The notes under the pieces: model-generated
What the model was told of the DNA's origin: nothing
Database searches by the model: none
What the model saw: the letters and a program-made list of their open reading frames with translations, nothing else
Part shown: piece after piece, positions 18,258 to 27,033 of the stretch
Numbering within the stretch: the first letter of the stretch is position 1
How the letters are laid out: every line of letters starts with the position of its first letter
Program-made: the position numbers and the translations under genes
NCBI GenBank assembly: GCA_026707935.1
Contig: JAPOVX010000014.1
Coordinates: 1 to 64,000, forward strand
Reading direction: 5' to 3'
Source: Paracoccaceae bacterium
GTDB taxonomy: Bacteria; Pseudomonadota; Alphaproteobacteria; Rhodobacterales; Rhodobacteraceae
Length of the DNA stretch: 64,000 nt

Positions 18258-18917
18258 ATGACCTATTCGATTCTGACATTTGACCGGGAAACAGGCGTAT
18301 TTGCCGCCGCCGCGGCTACGGGCAACCTGTGTGTGGGCGGCTGGGTGCTGCGCGGAGACATTGAATCGGGATTGGTAGCCTCTCAAGGTACGGCACCCAG
18401 CACCTTTTGGCGCGACGAGGTCCTGCGCAAAATGCACAATGGCACCGATGCCGGCATCGCGATCGCGAATGTCGTCCGGACCGACCCTGGCCGGGGGCAT
18501 CGGCAGATCATCGCGCTGGACCGAAATGGTGGCGCAAAGGGGTTCACCGGTGGAGACAGCATCGCTTTTGCCGATCACGTGTGCGAAGACGGATTGGCGG
18601 TCGCAGGAAACATGCTGGCAAGCCAGGCCGTGCTTGACGCCATGATTTCGGCAGCTCGAAACAGCAGGGTGAGTGTCGTCAGCCGGATGCTGGCGGCCCT
18701 GGCGGCCGCCGATGCGGCCGGTGGCGACAAACGTGGGTTGGTTTCAGCAGCACTTCTGATCCTCGATCCCCACCGTCCCCCACTCGACCTGCGAATCGAC
18801 TATCACGTCAATCCACTGACGGCGCTGAAGCGGCTTTGCGACAGGGCACACGGTCTCCACTATCACAAATGGCTGGGCAAGGTCCCTGTTCTGGTCGACA
18901 GGTCGAGGCACCCGTAG
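18258..18917 (+). CDS. DUF1028 family protein (Ntn-hydrolase-like)
   Basis: A 219-residue DUF1028 protein. The family N-terminal pattern is clear: MTYSILTFDRETGVFAAAAA, then GLVASQGTAPSTFW, DPGRGHRQIIALDRNG, GFTGGDSIAFADHVC and GLAVAGNMLAS. DUF1028 is grouped with Ntn-hydrolase-like folds, to my knowledge, and a hydrolytic role is suspected. The members I know of have no well-settled function. An AGGGG ribosome-binding site is present 8 nt upstream. It is divergent from the peptide importer operon across a shared operator region and convergent with the GntR gene. A role in hydrolysing the imported amide or peptide is plausible. Confidence 0.88.
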   Translation: MTYSILTFDRETGVFAAAAATGNLCVGGWVLRGDIESGLVASQGTAPSTFWRDEVLRKMHNGTDAGIAIANVVRTDPGRGHRQIIALDRNGGAKGFTGGDSIAFADHVCEDGLAVAGNMLASQAVLDAMISAARNSRVSVVSRMLAALAAADAAGGDKRGLVSAALLILDPHRPPLDLRIDYHVNPLTALKRLCDRAHGLHYHKWLGKVPVLVDRSRHP

Positions 18918-18929
18918 ACCTGCAAGAGT

Positions 18930-19691
18930 TCATTCGTCCATGAAGTTCCGCATGAGTTGGGCTTCCCGGGCTATCATGATCTTTTCTGCGCCTTTCATGT
19001 GAGACCCCATGATCGCCCTTGCCTTGTCTGAATCGCCGTCACGAAGGGCCAGGACCAACTCCAGCTGATGCTCGCGGCCTCGTTGCCAGAGTTCGGCGCT
19101 GGGAGGATCATACAGGCGACGGTAAACCGTCAGATCGGTCAGGATGCGGGCCATGAACCCGATGACGAAACCCAGAAGCCGGTTTCCCGAAAATTCCGAA
19201 AGCCGGGCATGGAATGCAAGCGAGGAGATATGCTGTTCCATCTCCTCTTCGGGGCTGCCCGCCGGTTCGGGGTGGCGTTCGGCCAGGAACTGGAGTTCGT
19301 CCAACTGAACGTCCGTCAGTTTCCCGGCGAGACTAGCTGCCAATTCCGGTTCCAGCGTCTTGCGCATTTGGTAGATGTCGGAAATCGACAAGTCCTGGAA
19401 GTAGAAATAGTTCGCCAGCAGCGATCTGGCCCGCTCCGCGGAAACCATGTTGACAAAGCTGCCCCCACCCGGTCCGGTGCGTGTCACGATCAAACCCTGA
19501 GCCTCGAGAAGTCGCATGGCTTCGCGCACGGTGCCCTTGGACACCGAAAACAATTCGATCATCGCTGCCTCGTTCGGCAGCTTGTCGCCCTGCTTCAGGT
19601 CTCGCTCGACAACCCATTGCTTGATTTTGTCCGCTACGCGAACAGGTCGCGACTGTTTCGGACGGGTTATGAATTCGCTGCGTCCTTCCAT
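18930..19691 (-). CDS. GntR-family transcriptional regulator, FadR/FCD subfamily
   Basis: A 253-residue regulator. The N-terminal winged helix-turn-helix includes LKQGDKLPNEAAMIELFSVS, SKGTVREAMRLLEAQGLIV and a GGGSFV wing. The C-terminal FCD ligand-binding domain (about residues 95-240) is all-helical. Proteins of this subfamily usually repress transport and catabolic operons and respond to a carboxylate or amino-acid ligand. Near-palindromic TTATCATGATAA-type sites lie 65-80 bp upstream of its own start and in the adjacent SBP/DUF1028 promoter region, so it is the best candidate to control the 12744-21196 island and itself. Confidence 0.93.
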   Translation of the reverse strand: MEGRSEFITRPKQSRPVRVADKIKQWVVERDLKQGDKLPNEAAMIELFSVSKGTVREAMRLLEAQGLIVTRTGPGGGSFVNMVSAERARSLLANYFYFQDLSISDIYQMRKTLEPELAASLAGKLTDVQLDELQFLAERHPEPAGSPEEEMEQHISSLAFHARLSEFSGNRLLGFVIGFMARILTDLTVYRRLYDPPSAELWQRGREHQLELVLALRDGDSDKARAIMGSHMKGAEKIMIAREAQLMRNFMDE

Positions 19692-20050
19692 TTCAGGCTT
19701 CTTTTCCTGTCATCATGAAAACATAGACAAGGGTGGTGTGAATGTGTAGGGCGATATTTATCATGATAAATTGGGCCTGATATGGATCGGGGCAATGGGG
19801 CGCACAGGCGGCCAATGCAAGCATCCAAGTGCAGTGCCGAGGGTGAGAGGGTCAGACGGACCCGCCCATGGCGCATTTCCGATGCCATCGGGACCGGCGG
19901 CCAATCCGTCGCGTGCGGAGTGAACCTGGGCGTCGGCAGAATACGGTATCGCCGAGAAAGGGAATTGGCGACAAGGCCAACCCGTTGTACGGATTGACTG
20001 AAAGGAAATACCGCCCCCCTTTCATCGAATCCCGTCGTGGAGCACAAGAC
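19692..20050. other. Intergenic region between the GntR regulator and the M24 gene
   Basis: About 360 bp hold the divergent promoters. Besides the strong palindrome at 19756-19771, a weaker TCATGA-centred site (19713-19718, flanks GTCA and AAAC) lies 22 bp upstream of the GntR start. An open frame reaches upstream of the M24 start to 19868, but it lacks family similarity there, so I do not extend that gene. Confidence 0.5.
19756..19771. promoter_or_regulatory. Perfect 16-bp palindromic operator ATTTATCATGATAAAT
   Basis: The 16-mer is its own reverse complement. It lies between the divergent GntR and M24 genes and shares the TTATCATGA core with the two sites at 18187-18230. Its size and dyad symmetry fit a dimeric GntR/FadR-type regulator. 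Confidence 0.75.
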
Positions 20051-21196
20051 ATGCTGCATTTTACACCAGAGGAGTTCGCCGTCCGTCACGGCAGAATGGA
20101 GTCCGAACTGGATAGCAGGGGGCTCGACGGAATGCTGATCTTCGCGCCGGAAAGCCAGTACTGGCTTACCGGATACGACACGTTCGGGTTCTGTTTCTTC
20201 CAGTGTCTCGTGATCGGGGGAAACGAACCCGTACTTCTGACCCGGTCCGCCGACCTCCGGCAAGCCGAACTGACGTCGATCATCGGGGACATCAGGATCT
20301 GGAAAGACGGCAGGGATGCAAGGCCGGAGTCAGACCTCGCAAACCTGATCAGGGAACTCGGTCTTGCGAACAAGCGACTCGGGATTGAATTCGATACCCA
20401 CGGACTGACATATCGAAACGGCCTGAAGGTTTCGGAAGCCCTTGCCGGGCTCGTAGAACTCGTGGACGCCTCGAACCTGTTTCCAGCGTTGCGTCTCGTA
20501 AAGTCCGAAGCGGAAATCGCCTATGTCCGAAAGGCGGCTGAACTCGCAGATGACGCGCTGGAAGCGGGCCTCGAGCACGTTGTTCCCGGCGGGTCGGAGA
20601 GTCGCATCCTCGCGGCTATGCAGGGTGCGGTATTTGCAGGCGGTGGCGACTATCCTGGAAACGAATTCATCATCGGGTCCGGAGAGCACGCCCTGTTGTG
20701 CCGCTACAGCTCGGGCCGCCGGAACCTGTCTCCGGTCGATCAGCTGACACTGGAGTGGGCAGGTGTCTACCGCCATTACCACGCCGCGATGATGAAAACT
20801 GTCGTTGTCGGTGAACCGACACCATATCAACGCTCGCTTCACGCGTCGGTTCGGGAGGCACTCGCCAAATCGGAAGGCCGGCTGGTTCCAGGCGCCAGGA
20901 TGGGAGACGTCTATGATGCCCACAGGCTGTCCCTGGACGCGCACGGGCTCTCGGAGAGCCGCCTGAACGCATGCGGTTACTCGCTTGGAGCGAGATTCAG
21001 CCCGAGTTGGATGGATCCACAGATGTTCTACGAGGGAGCAAAAACTGTAATCCAGCCCGGAATGGTCTTCTTTCTGCACATGATCGTCATGGACAGCGCG
21101 AATCAGACGGCCATGTGTCTCGGCCGAACATCTCTCGTAAACGCGAACGGCCCCGAACCGCTCTCGTCATATCCACTTGACCTGATCGTGAGATGA
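20051..21196 (+). CDS. M24-fold protein of the creatinase/ectoine-hydrolase type
   Basis: This 382-residue pita-bread-fold protein has the creatinase N-terminal domain (residues about 10-150, with LIFAPESQYWLTGYDTFGF) and an M24 catalytic domain. The five metal ligands of aminopeptidase P appear lost. The usual DAG reads EWAG, the second Asp region reads HYHAAMMKTV, the GHG region reads CGYSLGARFSPSW, and the first Glu region reads MVFFLHMIV. This pattern resembles creatinase and ectoine hydrolase (DoeA/EutD) rather than a prolidase, so a metal-independent C-N amide or amidine hydrolase is more likely. The ATG at 20051 has a GGAGCAC ribosome-binding site. It shares the operator region of the GntR gene, which links it to the peptide-type importer. 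Confidence 0.85.
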   Translation: MLHFTPEEFAVRHGRMESELDSRGLDGMLIFAPESQYWLTGYDTFGFCFFQCLVIGGNEPVLLTRSADLRQAELTSIIGDIRIWKDGRDARPESDLANLIRELGLANKRLGIEFDTHGLTYRNGLKVSEALAGLVELVDASNLFPALRLVKSEAEIAYVRKAAELADDALEAGLEHVVPGGSESRILAAMQGAVFAGGGDYPGNEFIIGSGEHALLCRYSSGRRNLSPVDQLTLEWAGVYRHYHAAMMKTVVVGEPTPYQRSLHASVREALAKSEGRLVPGARMGDVYDAHRLSLDAHGLSESRLNACGYSLGARFSPSWMDPQMFYEGAKTVIQPGMVFFLHMIVMDSANQTAMCLGRTSLVNANGPEPLSSYPLDLIVR

Positions 21197-21366
21197 AGCC
21201 TTCATGTTCGGCTTCGGCCGTCGGGCCGCGCTGGAACGCCGTGGGCAGGAGCGCGCTGCACGGCGCCCCGGGAACTGCTTCCGGGGTTTCGTGTCCACGC
21301 CGGACGCTGTAGGTGCAGAGGTCACCGCCAAGACCAAAATTCAATCCATCCGAAACGGATGACGCC

Positions 21367-22311
21367 GTGAGCCAGACAATCCAAACACGACTGCTGATCA
21401 TCGGGTCCGGCCCTGCCGGTTATTCGGCCGCGATCTACGGCGCCAGGGCAATGCTGGATCCCGTCATGGTGCAGGGTCTGGAACCGGGCGGCCAGTTGAC
21501 TACGACGACCGAGGTCGAGAACTGGCCTGGTGATACCGAAGTCCAGGGTCCCGACCTGATGACACGCATGGAGGCCCACGCGACAGCCGTTGGAACACGG
21601 CTTGTCGGCGACATCATTTCCGAGCTGGATCTTGGAACGCGACCGTTCGTTGCAAAGGGCGACAGTGGAACAACCTACGTTTCCGACGCCGTGATTCTTG
21701 CAACCGGGGCGCGTGCCAAATGGCTCGGAATCGAGTCCGAATCCAGGTTTCGGGGGTTCGGAGTTTCCGCGTGCGCGACCTGCGACGGCTTTTTCTTTCG
21801 CGGCCAGGAAATCGTGGTCGTCGGCGGCGGGAATACTGCCGTCGAGGAAGCACTGTTTCTCACCAGGTTCGCCTCAAGGGTGACGCTCATCCACCGGCGT
21901 GATGAACTCCGCGCCGACAAGGTCCTGCAGAAACGCCTGTTCGACAATGACAAGATCGTGCCCCTTTGGTTTCATGTGCTCGAAACTGTCAATGGAACCG
22001 AAAACCCGACAAAAGCCGTCACTGGCGTTATCGTCAAGCATGTCAAGACGGGCGCGATTCGCGAGATACCCTGTTCTGGCGTGTTCATTGCGATCGGGCA
22101 CGAACCCGCCAGCGAACTGGTTCGAGGGCAGCTCGAGACACATATGGGCGGGTATGTCGTGACCCGGCCCGGGAGTACCGCCACCGGGATTCCCGGGATC
22201 TTTGCCGCGGGTGACATTACGGATCACGTCTATCGGCAGGCCGTGACCGCAGCAGGTATGGGTTGCATGGCTGCCCTGGAGGCGGAGAAATTCCTCGCCG
22301 GGGCCGAATGA
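21367..22311 (+). CDS. trxB: Thioredoxin-disulfide reductase
   Basis: A 314-residue cytoplasmic flavoprotein that reduces thioredoxin with NADPH. The FAD motif GSGPAGYSAAIYGARA is near the N-terminus, and GLEPGGQLTTTTEVENWPG follows. The redox-active cysteines are in CATCDG, the NADPH motif is GGGNTAVEEALF, and the C-terminal FAD motif is GDITDHVYRQAVTAAG. The GTG at 21367 is chosen as start because it gives the normal family length; the open frame extends 18 codons upstream without similarity. It stands alone between the M24 gene and an ABC operon. Confidence 0.96.
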   Translation: MSQTIQTRLLIIGSGPAGYSAAIYGARAMLDPVMVQGLEPGGQLTTTTEVENWPGDTEVQGPDLMTRMEAHATAVGTRLVGDIISELDLGTRPFVAKGDSGTTYVSDAVILATGARAKWLGIESESRFRGFGVSACATCDGFFFRGQEIVVVGGGNTAVEEALFLTRFASRVTLIHRRDELRADKVLQKRLFDNDKIVPLWFHVLETVNGTENPTKAVTGVIVKHVKTGAIREIPCSGVFIAIGHEPASELVRGQLETHMGGYVVTRPGSTATGIPGIFAAGDITDHVYRQAVTAAGMGCMAALEAEKFLAGAE

Positions 22312-22624
22312 CACCGGCGAACCCCCTCGCGCGGCGGTGACAATCGTCCATGGACCATCCGGAGGCATCCCGCCCTCGTGAGCCTTCTCCCCGGACTCTC
22401 GGCATACAAACGTGAAGACTTGCTTGATCCGGCCCGCAACCGTGTTCGCGACGCTGTGTCCGTTCTGACCTAACCGCCAGAACGACTCCTGCGACCCCGG
22501 AATCCGATAGACATCGGTCCGCCAAATGCAGATAGTGCGCCATCAAGGAACTCAACGGGACGCCGGTGCTCAACCCGAGGCCGCCTGATTGATCGTCCGG
22601 TTGAGAATGACAGAAAGGGGAGTT
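22312..22624. other. 313-bp gap between trxB and the next ABC operon
   Basis: No credible coding frame is present. It should contain the promoter of the 22625-26945 operon. I see no convincing Fur box or other known operator by eye. Confidence 0.45.
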
Positions 22625-23650
22625 ATGAGAAAATCCATATTTTCGTACTTGGGAGTCATTGCAGGACTCGTACTCGCAACCGGCACGGCCCAGGCAGACA
22701 AGCTCACGTACTACTGCAGTGCCCAGGAAGACTGGTGCCAGCTCATGGCACGCAGCTTCGAGGAAGCCACCGGCATCGACGTCGACATGACGCGAAAGTC
22801 GTCGGGTGAAACCTATGCCCAGGTCAGGGCCGAGGCCTCCAACCCGAAGGGTGATGTCTGGTGGGGAGGAACGGGAGACCCGCACCTGCAGGCGGCCGAG
22901 GAAGGATTGACCGAAGAGTATATCTCGCCCATGCGCGACCAGCTTCACGGCTGGGCCATCGCCCAGGCCGAAAGCGCCGGAAACAGGACCATTGGCATTT
23001 ACTCTGGAGCGCTCGGGTACGGGTACAACACCGAACTCGTCGCGGCCAACAACCTGCCTGAACCGTCGTGCTGGAAAGACCTGTTGAAACCAGAATACAA
23101 GGGCCACGTGCAAATGGCGAACCCGAATTCCTCGGGAACTGCCTACACGACCCTTGCCTCGATGGTGCAACTGTTCGGCGAGGACGAAGGTTTCGAATTC
23201 ATGAAAAGCCTTCACGCCAACATCAACCAGTACACCAAGTCGGGTTCGGCACCGATCAAGGCGGCAGGTCGTGGCGAAAACACGATCGGAATCGTGTTCA
23301 TGCACGATGCCGTCAAGCAGGCCGTCAACGGGTTTCCGATCAAGGTTGTCGCTCCTTGTGAAGGGACCGGATACGAAATCGGTTCGATGTCCATCATCAA
23401 GGGAGCCCGCAATCCTGAATCGGCAAGGAAATTCTATGACTGGGCGCTGTCGGCCGATGCACAAAACCTTGCGTTGCAGGTCAATGCGTTCCAGGTCATG
23501 TCGAATATCAGCGCCGAGGCGTCACCAAGTGCGCCCGACATGTCGACCATCAAGCTCATTGATTACGACTTCAGGAAATACGGGTCTTCGGCAGAACGCA
23601 AAAGGCTCCTGAAGAAATGGGACGAAGAAGTCTCCACACTTCCACAATGA
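22625..23650 (+). CDS. ABC solute-binding protein, Fe3+/sugar-phosphate type (FbpA/AfuA-like)
   Basis: A 341-residue periplasmic binding protein of the SBP_bac_6/FbpA class. The start ATG 22625 follows a GAAAGGGGAG ribosome-binding site and gives a signal peptide (SYLGVIAGLVLATGTAQA). The mature protein begins DKLTYYCSAQEDWC. GDVWWGGTGDPHLQAAEEGL, LGYGYNTELV and MANPNSSGTAYTTLA are typical of this subgroup. Four Cys are visible in the mature part. The paired C-terminal Tyr ligands of classical FbpA are not obvious, and some relatives (AfuA) bind hexose phosphates, so iron should not be assumed. It is the first gene of a three-gene importer operon. Confidence 0.88.
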   Translation: MRKSIFSYLGVIAGLVLATGTAQADKLTYYCSAQEDWCQLMARSFEEATGIDVDMTRKSSGETYAQVRAEASNPKGDVWWGGTGDPHLQAAEEGLTEEYISPMRDQLHGWAIAQAESAGNRTIGIYSGALGYGYNTELVAANNLPEPSCWKDLLKPEYKGHVQMANPNSSGTAYTTLASMVQLFGEDEGFEFMKSLHANINQYTKSGSAPIKAAGRGENTIGIVFMHDAVKQAVNGFPIKVVAPCEGTGYEIGSMSIIKGARNPESARKFYDWALSADAQNLALQVNAFQVMSNISAEASPSAPDMSTIKLIDYDFRKYGSSAERKRLLKKWDEEVSTLPQ

Positions 23651-23653
23651 AGC

Positions 23654-25861
23654 GTGCAAGAGACTGATCGTCGATCAAAGGCCCGCCCGACTCTGACCTT
23701 CTGGATCATCGTCGGGTGGGCCGGGTTTTGCCTCCTGCCCTGGTATGCCGTCGACGACGGCTTCTTTTCGTTCGCCTGGTTGTTTGAAGGGTACCCGATC
23801 GATCCGGACTACGCCCCTGCGGCAATCCTGATCTCACAAGGGGAAAAACTCTGGCTGACGCCGCTTTTGTTGCCCCTCTTGATGACGCTGATTGCCCTCG
23901 GAAGACGGCAATCAGACGCGGCCACCGCGGTTCTCCTCATACTCACGGGAGCTTTCGGATTCGCCTGGCTGATGGCCCAGGGCTTCGGCATCGGAATCCG
24001 GGGATTCAGTTTCGATTGGCTGACCGCACTTTTCGGTGATCTCGGAGACCGCCAGTTTGGCATGGGCTACGGAGCCCTGCTTCTCGCAACGGCGTTCCTG
24101 TTCCTCTTCACGCAGGGCATTGCCATGCGGGGCGCGATCGGCGGAGATGTCTTCGTCGTCGGCGCCATCGGGTTCGTCGTCGCCATCGTAACCATTTTCG
24201 TGTTTTTTCCGATTGCCCGCATGCTGGTTTTCGCCTTCATCACCGAAGACGGCGCCTATTCGCCGACTGTATTTGCCTCGAAGTTCCTCGATGACCGGAT
24301 CTGGGGACTTGGTTGCCTGTTCGGCACCCGTTGCGGGGCTGCCTGGAATTCGATCTTTCTTGCCGTCCTCGTCGGGACACTGACCACGGCGCTGGGCCTT
24401 GCCTTCGCCTTGGTCGTCACGCGAACCGGCTTTCGTGCGCGACGGCTGCTTCGCGCACTTACGGTTCTCCCGATCATCACCCCGCCCTTCGTCATTGGCC
24501 TGGCGCTGATCCTGCTGTTCGGGCTTTCGGGAACGGTTACCGTGTTTTTTGCGGACGTATTCGGCGTGCAACCGACACGCTGGCTGTACGGCCTTCCGGG
24601 GATCCTGATAGCGCAGACACTTGCATATACGCCGATCGCGTTCCTCGTGCTGATCGGAGTCGTCGAGGGCGTGTCGCCATCCATGGAGGAAGCCGCCCAG
24701 ACCTTGCGCGCCGACCGATGGCAGACCTTTCGGACCGTTTCATTACCCTTGATGCGTCCCGGGCTGGCCAACGCCTTTCTGCTCGGGTTTATCGAAAGCA
24801 TGGCGGACTTCGGCAACCCCCTGGTTCTCGGCGGGAATTTCGACGTCCTGTCGACCGAGATCTTCTTTGCCATTGTCGGCGCCCAGTACGACCAGGGGCG
24901 CGCGGCCGTTCTCGCGATGGTGCTGCTTTTTTTCACATTGACCGCATTTTACGTGCAGCGCGCGTGGCTCGGGCGAAAACAGTACACGACGGTCACCGGC
25001 AAGGGGGATGCGGGCGTTCATCCGCTGATGCCGAGGCGGCTGGCGATTCCAACCCTGATGGTTGCCGTTGCCTGGGGGACCTTTACCGTCATCGTCTATG
25101 GCATGATCGTGTACGGCAGCTTCGTCGAACTCTGGGGTGTGCGGAACACTTTCACGTTCAAGCATTACGTGACCGCCTTCTCCATTGGTGTGAACGAACA
25201 CGGAATTCACTGGTCAGGCGCCGCCTGGGACAGTTTCTGGACCACGATCTACATCGCGGCCATTGCGGCTCCCTTGACCGCAGTCGTCGGGCTGACGACC
25301 GCCTACCTGCTTACCCGTCAGGACTTCGCCGGGAAAAACACGTTTGAATTCGGGACCATGTTGAGTTTTGCAATACCCGGAACGGTCATCGGGGTGAGCT
25401 ACATTCTGGCGTTCAATGTCCCGCCGATCGAGATTACCGGAACGGGCATCATTCTGGTGATCAGTTTCATCTTCCGTAACATGCCCGTCGGAATCAGGGC
25501 CGGAATTGCCAGCATGACCCAGATTGACCGCTCGCTCGACGAATCTTCGCTGACGTTGGGGGCAAACAGCTGGCAGACATTCCGCAGGGTGATTCTACCG
25601 TTGCTGCGGCCAGCCATCCTTGCGGCGCTGGTCTTCAGTTTCGTGCGCGCCATGACCGCCATTTCTGCGGTGATCTTCCTCGTTTCCGCAAAATATGACA
25701 TGGCGACGAGCTACATCATCGGCAGAGTTGAGAACAACGACTATGGCCTGGCAATCGCTTACTCAACGACCCTCATCTTCGTCATGCTGACCGCCGTCGG
25801 AATGTTCCAGCTCCTTGTCGGCACAACCCAGATTGGTCGGCGAACACAATTCGCACGTTAA
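23654..25861 (+). CDS. ABC transporter permease, FbpB type, fused two-domain with extra N-terminal TMs
   Basis: A 735-residue inner-membrane permease starting at GTG 23654, 3 nt after the SBP stop. It carries two FbpB/CysW-type permease domains in tandem, each with an EAA loop. The first is around EEAAQTLRADRWQTFRTVSL and the second around DESSLTLGANSWQTFRRVIL. Roughly the first 190 residues add about five hydrophobic segments before the first core domain. Classical FbpB is about 500-560 residues, so this is a long variant seen in alphaproteobacterial relatives. Both pore halves are on one chain, so it should pair with one SBP and an ATPase homodimer encoded next door. Confidence 0.92.
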   Translation: MQETDRRSKARPTLTFWIIVGWAGFCLLPWYAVDDGFFSFAWLFEGYPIDPDYAPAAILISQGEKLWLTPLLLPLLMTLIALGRRQSDAATAVLLILTGAFGFAWLMAQGFGIGIRGFSFDWLTALFGDLGDRQFGMGYGALLLATAFLFLFTQGIAMRGAIGGDVFVVGAIGFVVAIVTIFVFFPIARMLVFAFITEDGAYSPTVFASKFLDDRIWGLGCLFGTRCGAAWNSIFLAVLVGTLTTALGLAFALVVTRTGFRARRLLRALTVLPIITPPFVIGLALILLFGLSGTVTVFFADVFGVQPTRWLYGLPGILIAQTLAYTPIAFLVLIGVVEGVSPSMEEAAQTLRADRWQTFRTVSLPLMRPGLANAFLLGFIESMADFGNPLVLGGNFDVLSTEIFFAIVGAQYDQGRAAVLAMVLLFFTLTAFYVQRAWLGRKQYTTVTGKGDAGVHPLMPRRLAIPTLMVAVAWGTFTVIVYGMIVYGSFVELWGVRNTFTFKHYVTAFSIGVNEHGIHWSGAAWDSFWTTIYIAAIAAPLTAVVGLTTAYLLTRQDFAGKNTFEFGTMLSFAIPGTVIGVSYILAFNVPPIEITGTGIILVISFIFRNMPVGIRAGIASMTQIDRSLDESSLTLGANSWQTFRRVILPLLRPAILAALVFSFVRAMTAISAVIFLVSAKYDMATSYIIGRVENNDYGLAIAYSTTLIFVMLTAVGMFQLLVGTTQIGRRTQFAR

Positions 25862-25871
25862 AGGAGGCCAA

Positions 25872-26945
25872 GTGGCAAGAACCAGAATAACGGGAAAGGC
25901 CGCGCCGGTCCGGTTCAGCAATGTCTCGAAGGTGTACGGTAGCGACGTCATCGCGGTCGACAGCATCGACCTCGAGATCGAGGCCGGCAAACTGGTGACA
26001 CTTCTGGGACCGTCGGGGTGTGGCAAGACAACCACTCTTCGACTGATCGCCGGGCTAGAATTCGCCAGCTCGGGTCGAATCGAGATTGGTGACCAGGATG
26101 TCACGCGTTTGCCTCCAACCGAGCGTGACGTCAGCATGGTCTTTCAATCCTATGCACTCTTCCCGCACATGACCGTGTTGCAAAACGTCAGCTATGGATT
26201 GAAATTTTCCGAATTCCCGAAGGCCGAAGCGCACGATCGGGCTGTTGCCGGCCTTGAACTGGTCGGGCTCAGGGGATTTGACGACCGCCTGCCGAGCGAG
26301 CTGTCGGGAGGACAGCAGCAAAGGGTCGCTGTCGCACGGGCGCTGGTTCTCGAACCACAGGTTCTCCTGTTCGATGAACCGCTGTCCAACCTGGACGCAA
26401 AACTCCGCCGCCAGGTGAGAGAGGATATCCGCGCAATTCAGCAGGACCTGCAATTGACGGTGGTGTACGTCACCCATGACCAGGAAGAAGCGCTCGCGGT
26501 CTCGGATGAAATCGTCGTGATGCGAGACGCGGCGATTGCGCAGACGGGATCACCGAGACAACTCTACAATGAACCGGTCAGTCAGTTCGTCGCGGACTTT
26601 ATCGGTGAAGCCAACATCGTACCCTGCGAAATCCTGTCTGTCCGCGGCGAAACCGCCGCTGTCTCGGTCGCGGGATATCGGTTTTCACTGGCATCGCGCG
26701 GACTGGCGCCTGGCCCGGCAGTCATGGCCGTGCGTCCGTCCCATCTCCAGATCGGCGCACCGAAGGGATTCAAGGCACGCATCACCAAGTCGACCTATGT
26801 CGGGGTCCGAATGGAGTACACGATTCAGGCGGATTTCGGCGAGCTCTTCGCGATTCAAGACGACGTACAGTCGCCGCTCGACGCCGGGGATGATGTCCAC
26901 CTGGGGTTCGCGCCATCGGGACCGGTCCTGATTCCGGAGGATTGA
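25872..26945 (+). CDS. ABC transporter ATP-binding protein, FbpC/PotA type
   Basis: A 357-residue ATPase. The GTG at 25872 is chosen as start because the strong AAGGAGG ribosome-binding site ends 4 nt before it. An upstream ATG would overlap the permease. Motifs are Walker A GPSGCGKTTT, Q-loop MVFQSYALFPHM, signature LSGGQQQRV and Walker B VLLFDEPLSNLD, plus the H-loop YVTHDQEEAL. The C-terminal TOBE-like domain (about 270-357) ends in DDVHLGFAPSGPVLIPED. It completes the 22625-26945 importer. Confidence 0.94.
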   Translation: MARTRITGKAAPVRFSNVSKVYGSDVIAVDSIDLEIEAGKLVTLLGPSGCGKTTTLRLIAGLEFASSGRIEIGDQDVTRLPPTERDVSMVFQSYALFPHMTVLQNVSYGLKFSEFPKAEAHDRAVAGLELVGLRGFDDRLPSELSGGQQQRVAVARALVLEPQVLLFDEPLSNLDAKLRRQVREDIRAIQQDLQLTVVYVTHDQEEALAVSDEIVVMRDAAIAQTGSPRQLYNEPVSQFVADFIGEANIVPCEILSVRGETAAVSVAGYRFSLASRGLAPGPAVMAVRPSHLQIGAPKGFKARITKSTYVGVRMEYTIQADFGELFAIQDDVQSPLDAGDDVHLGFAPSGPVLIPED

Positions 26946-27033
26946 ACAGGACCAGGGCAGGGCCTTACCCCGGCATTCGCTGTCGCGAACGCGACGATCT
27001 TGCCCTGGCACCTCAAGGGAAGGACTCCAACCC

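Noticed and set aside
19868..20050. Longer N-terminus for the M24 protein
   Set aside because: The 61 extra codons are Arg/Pro-rich, lack similarity to the creatinase N-terminal domain and would start near the operator. The ATG at 20051 has a better ribosome-binding site.
22217..23464. 415-codon minus-strand open frame opposite the FbpA-like gene
   Set aside because: The plus strand encodes trxB and a clear SBP with a signal peptide. The opposite frame has no family motif and is a GC-driven shadow.
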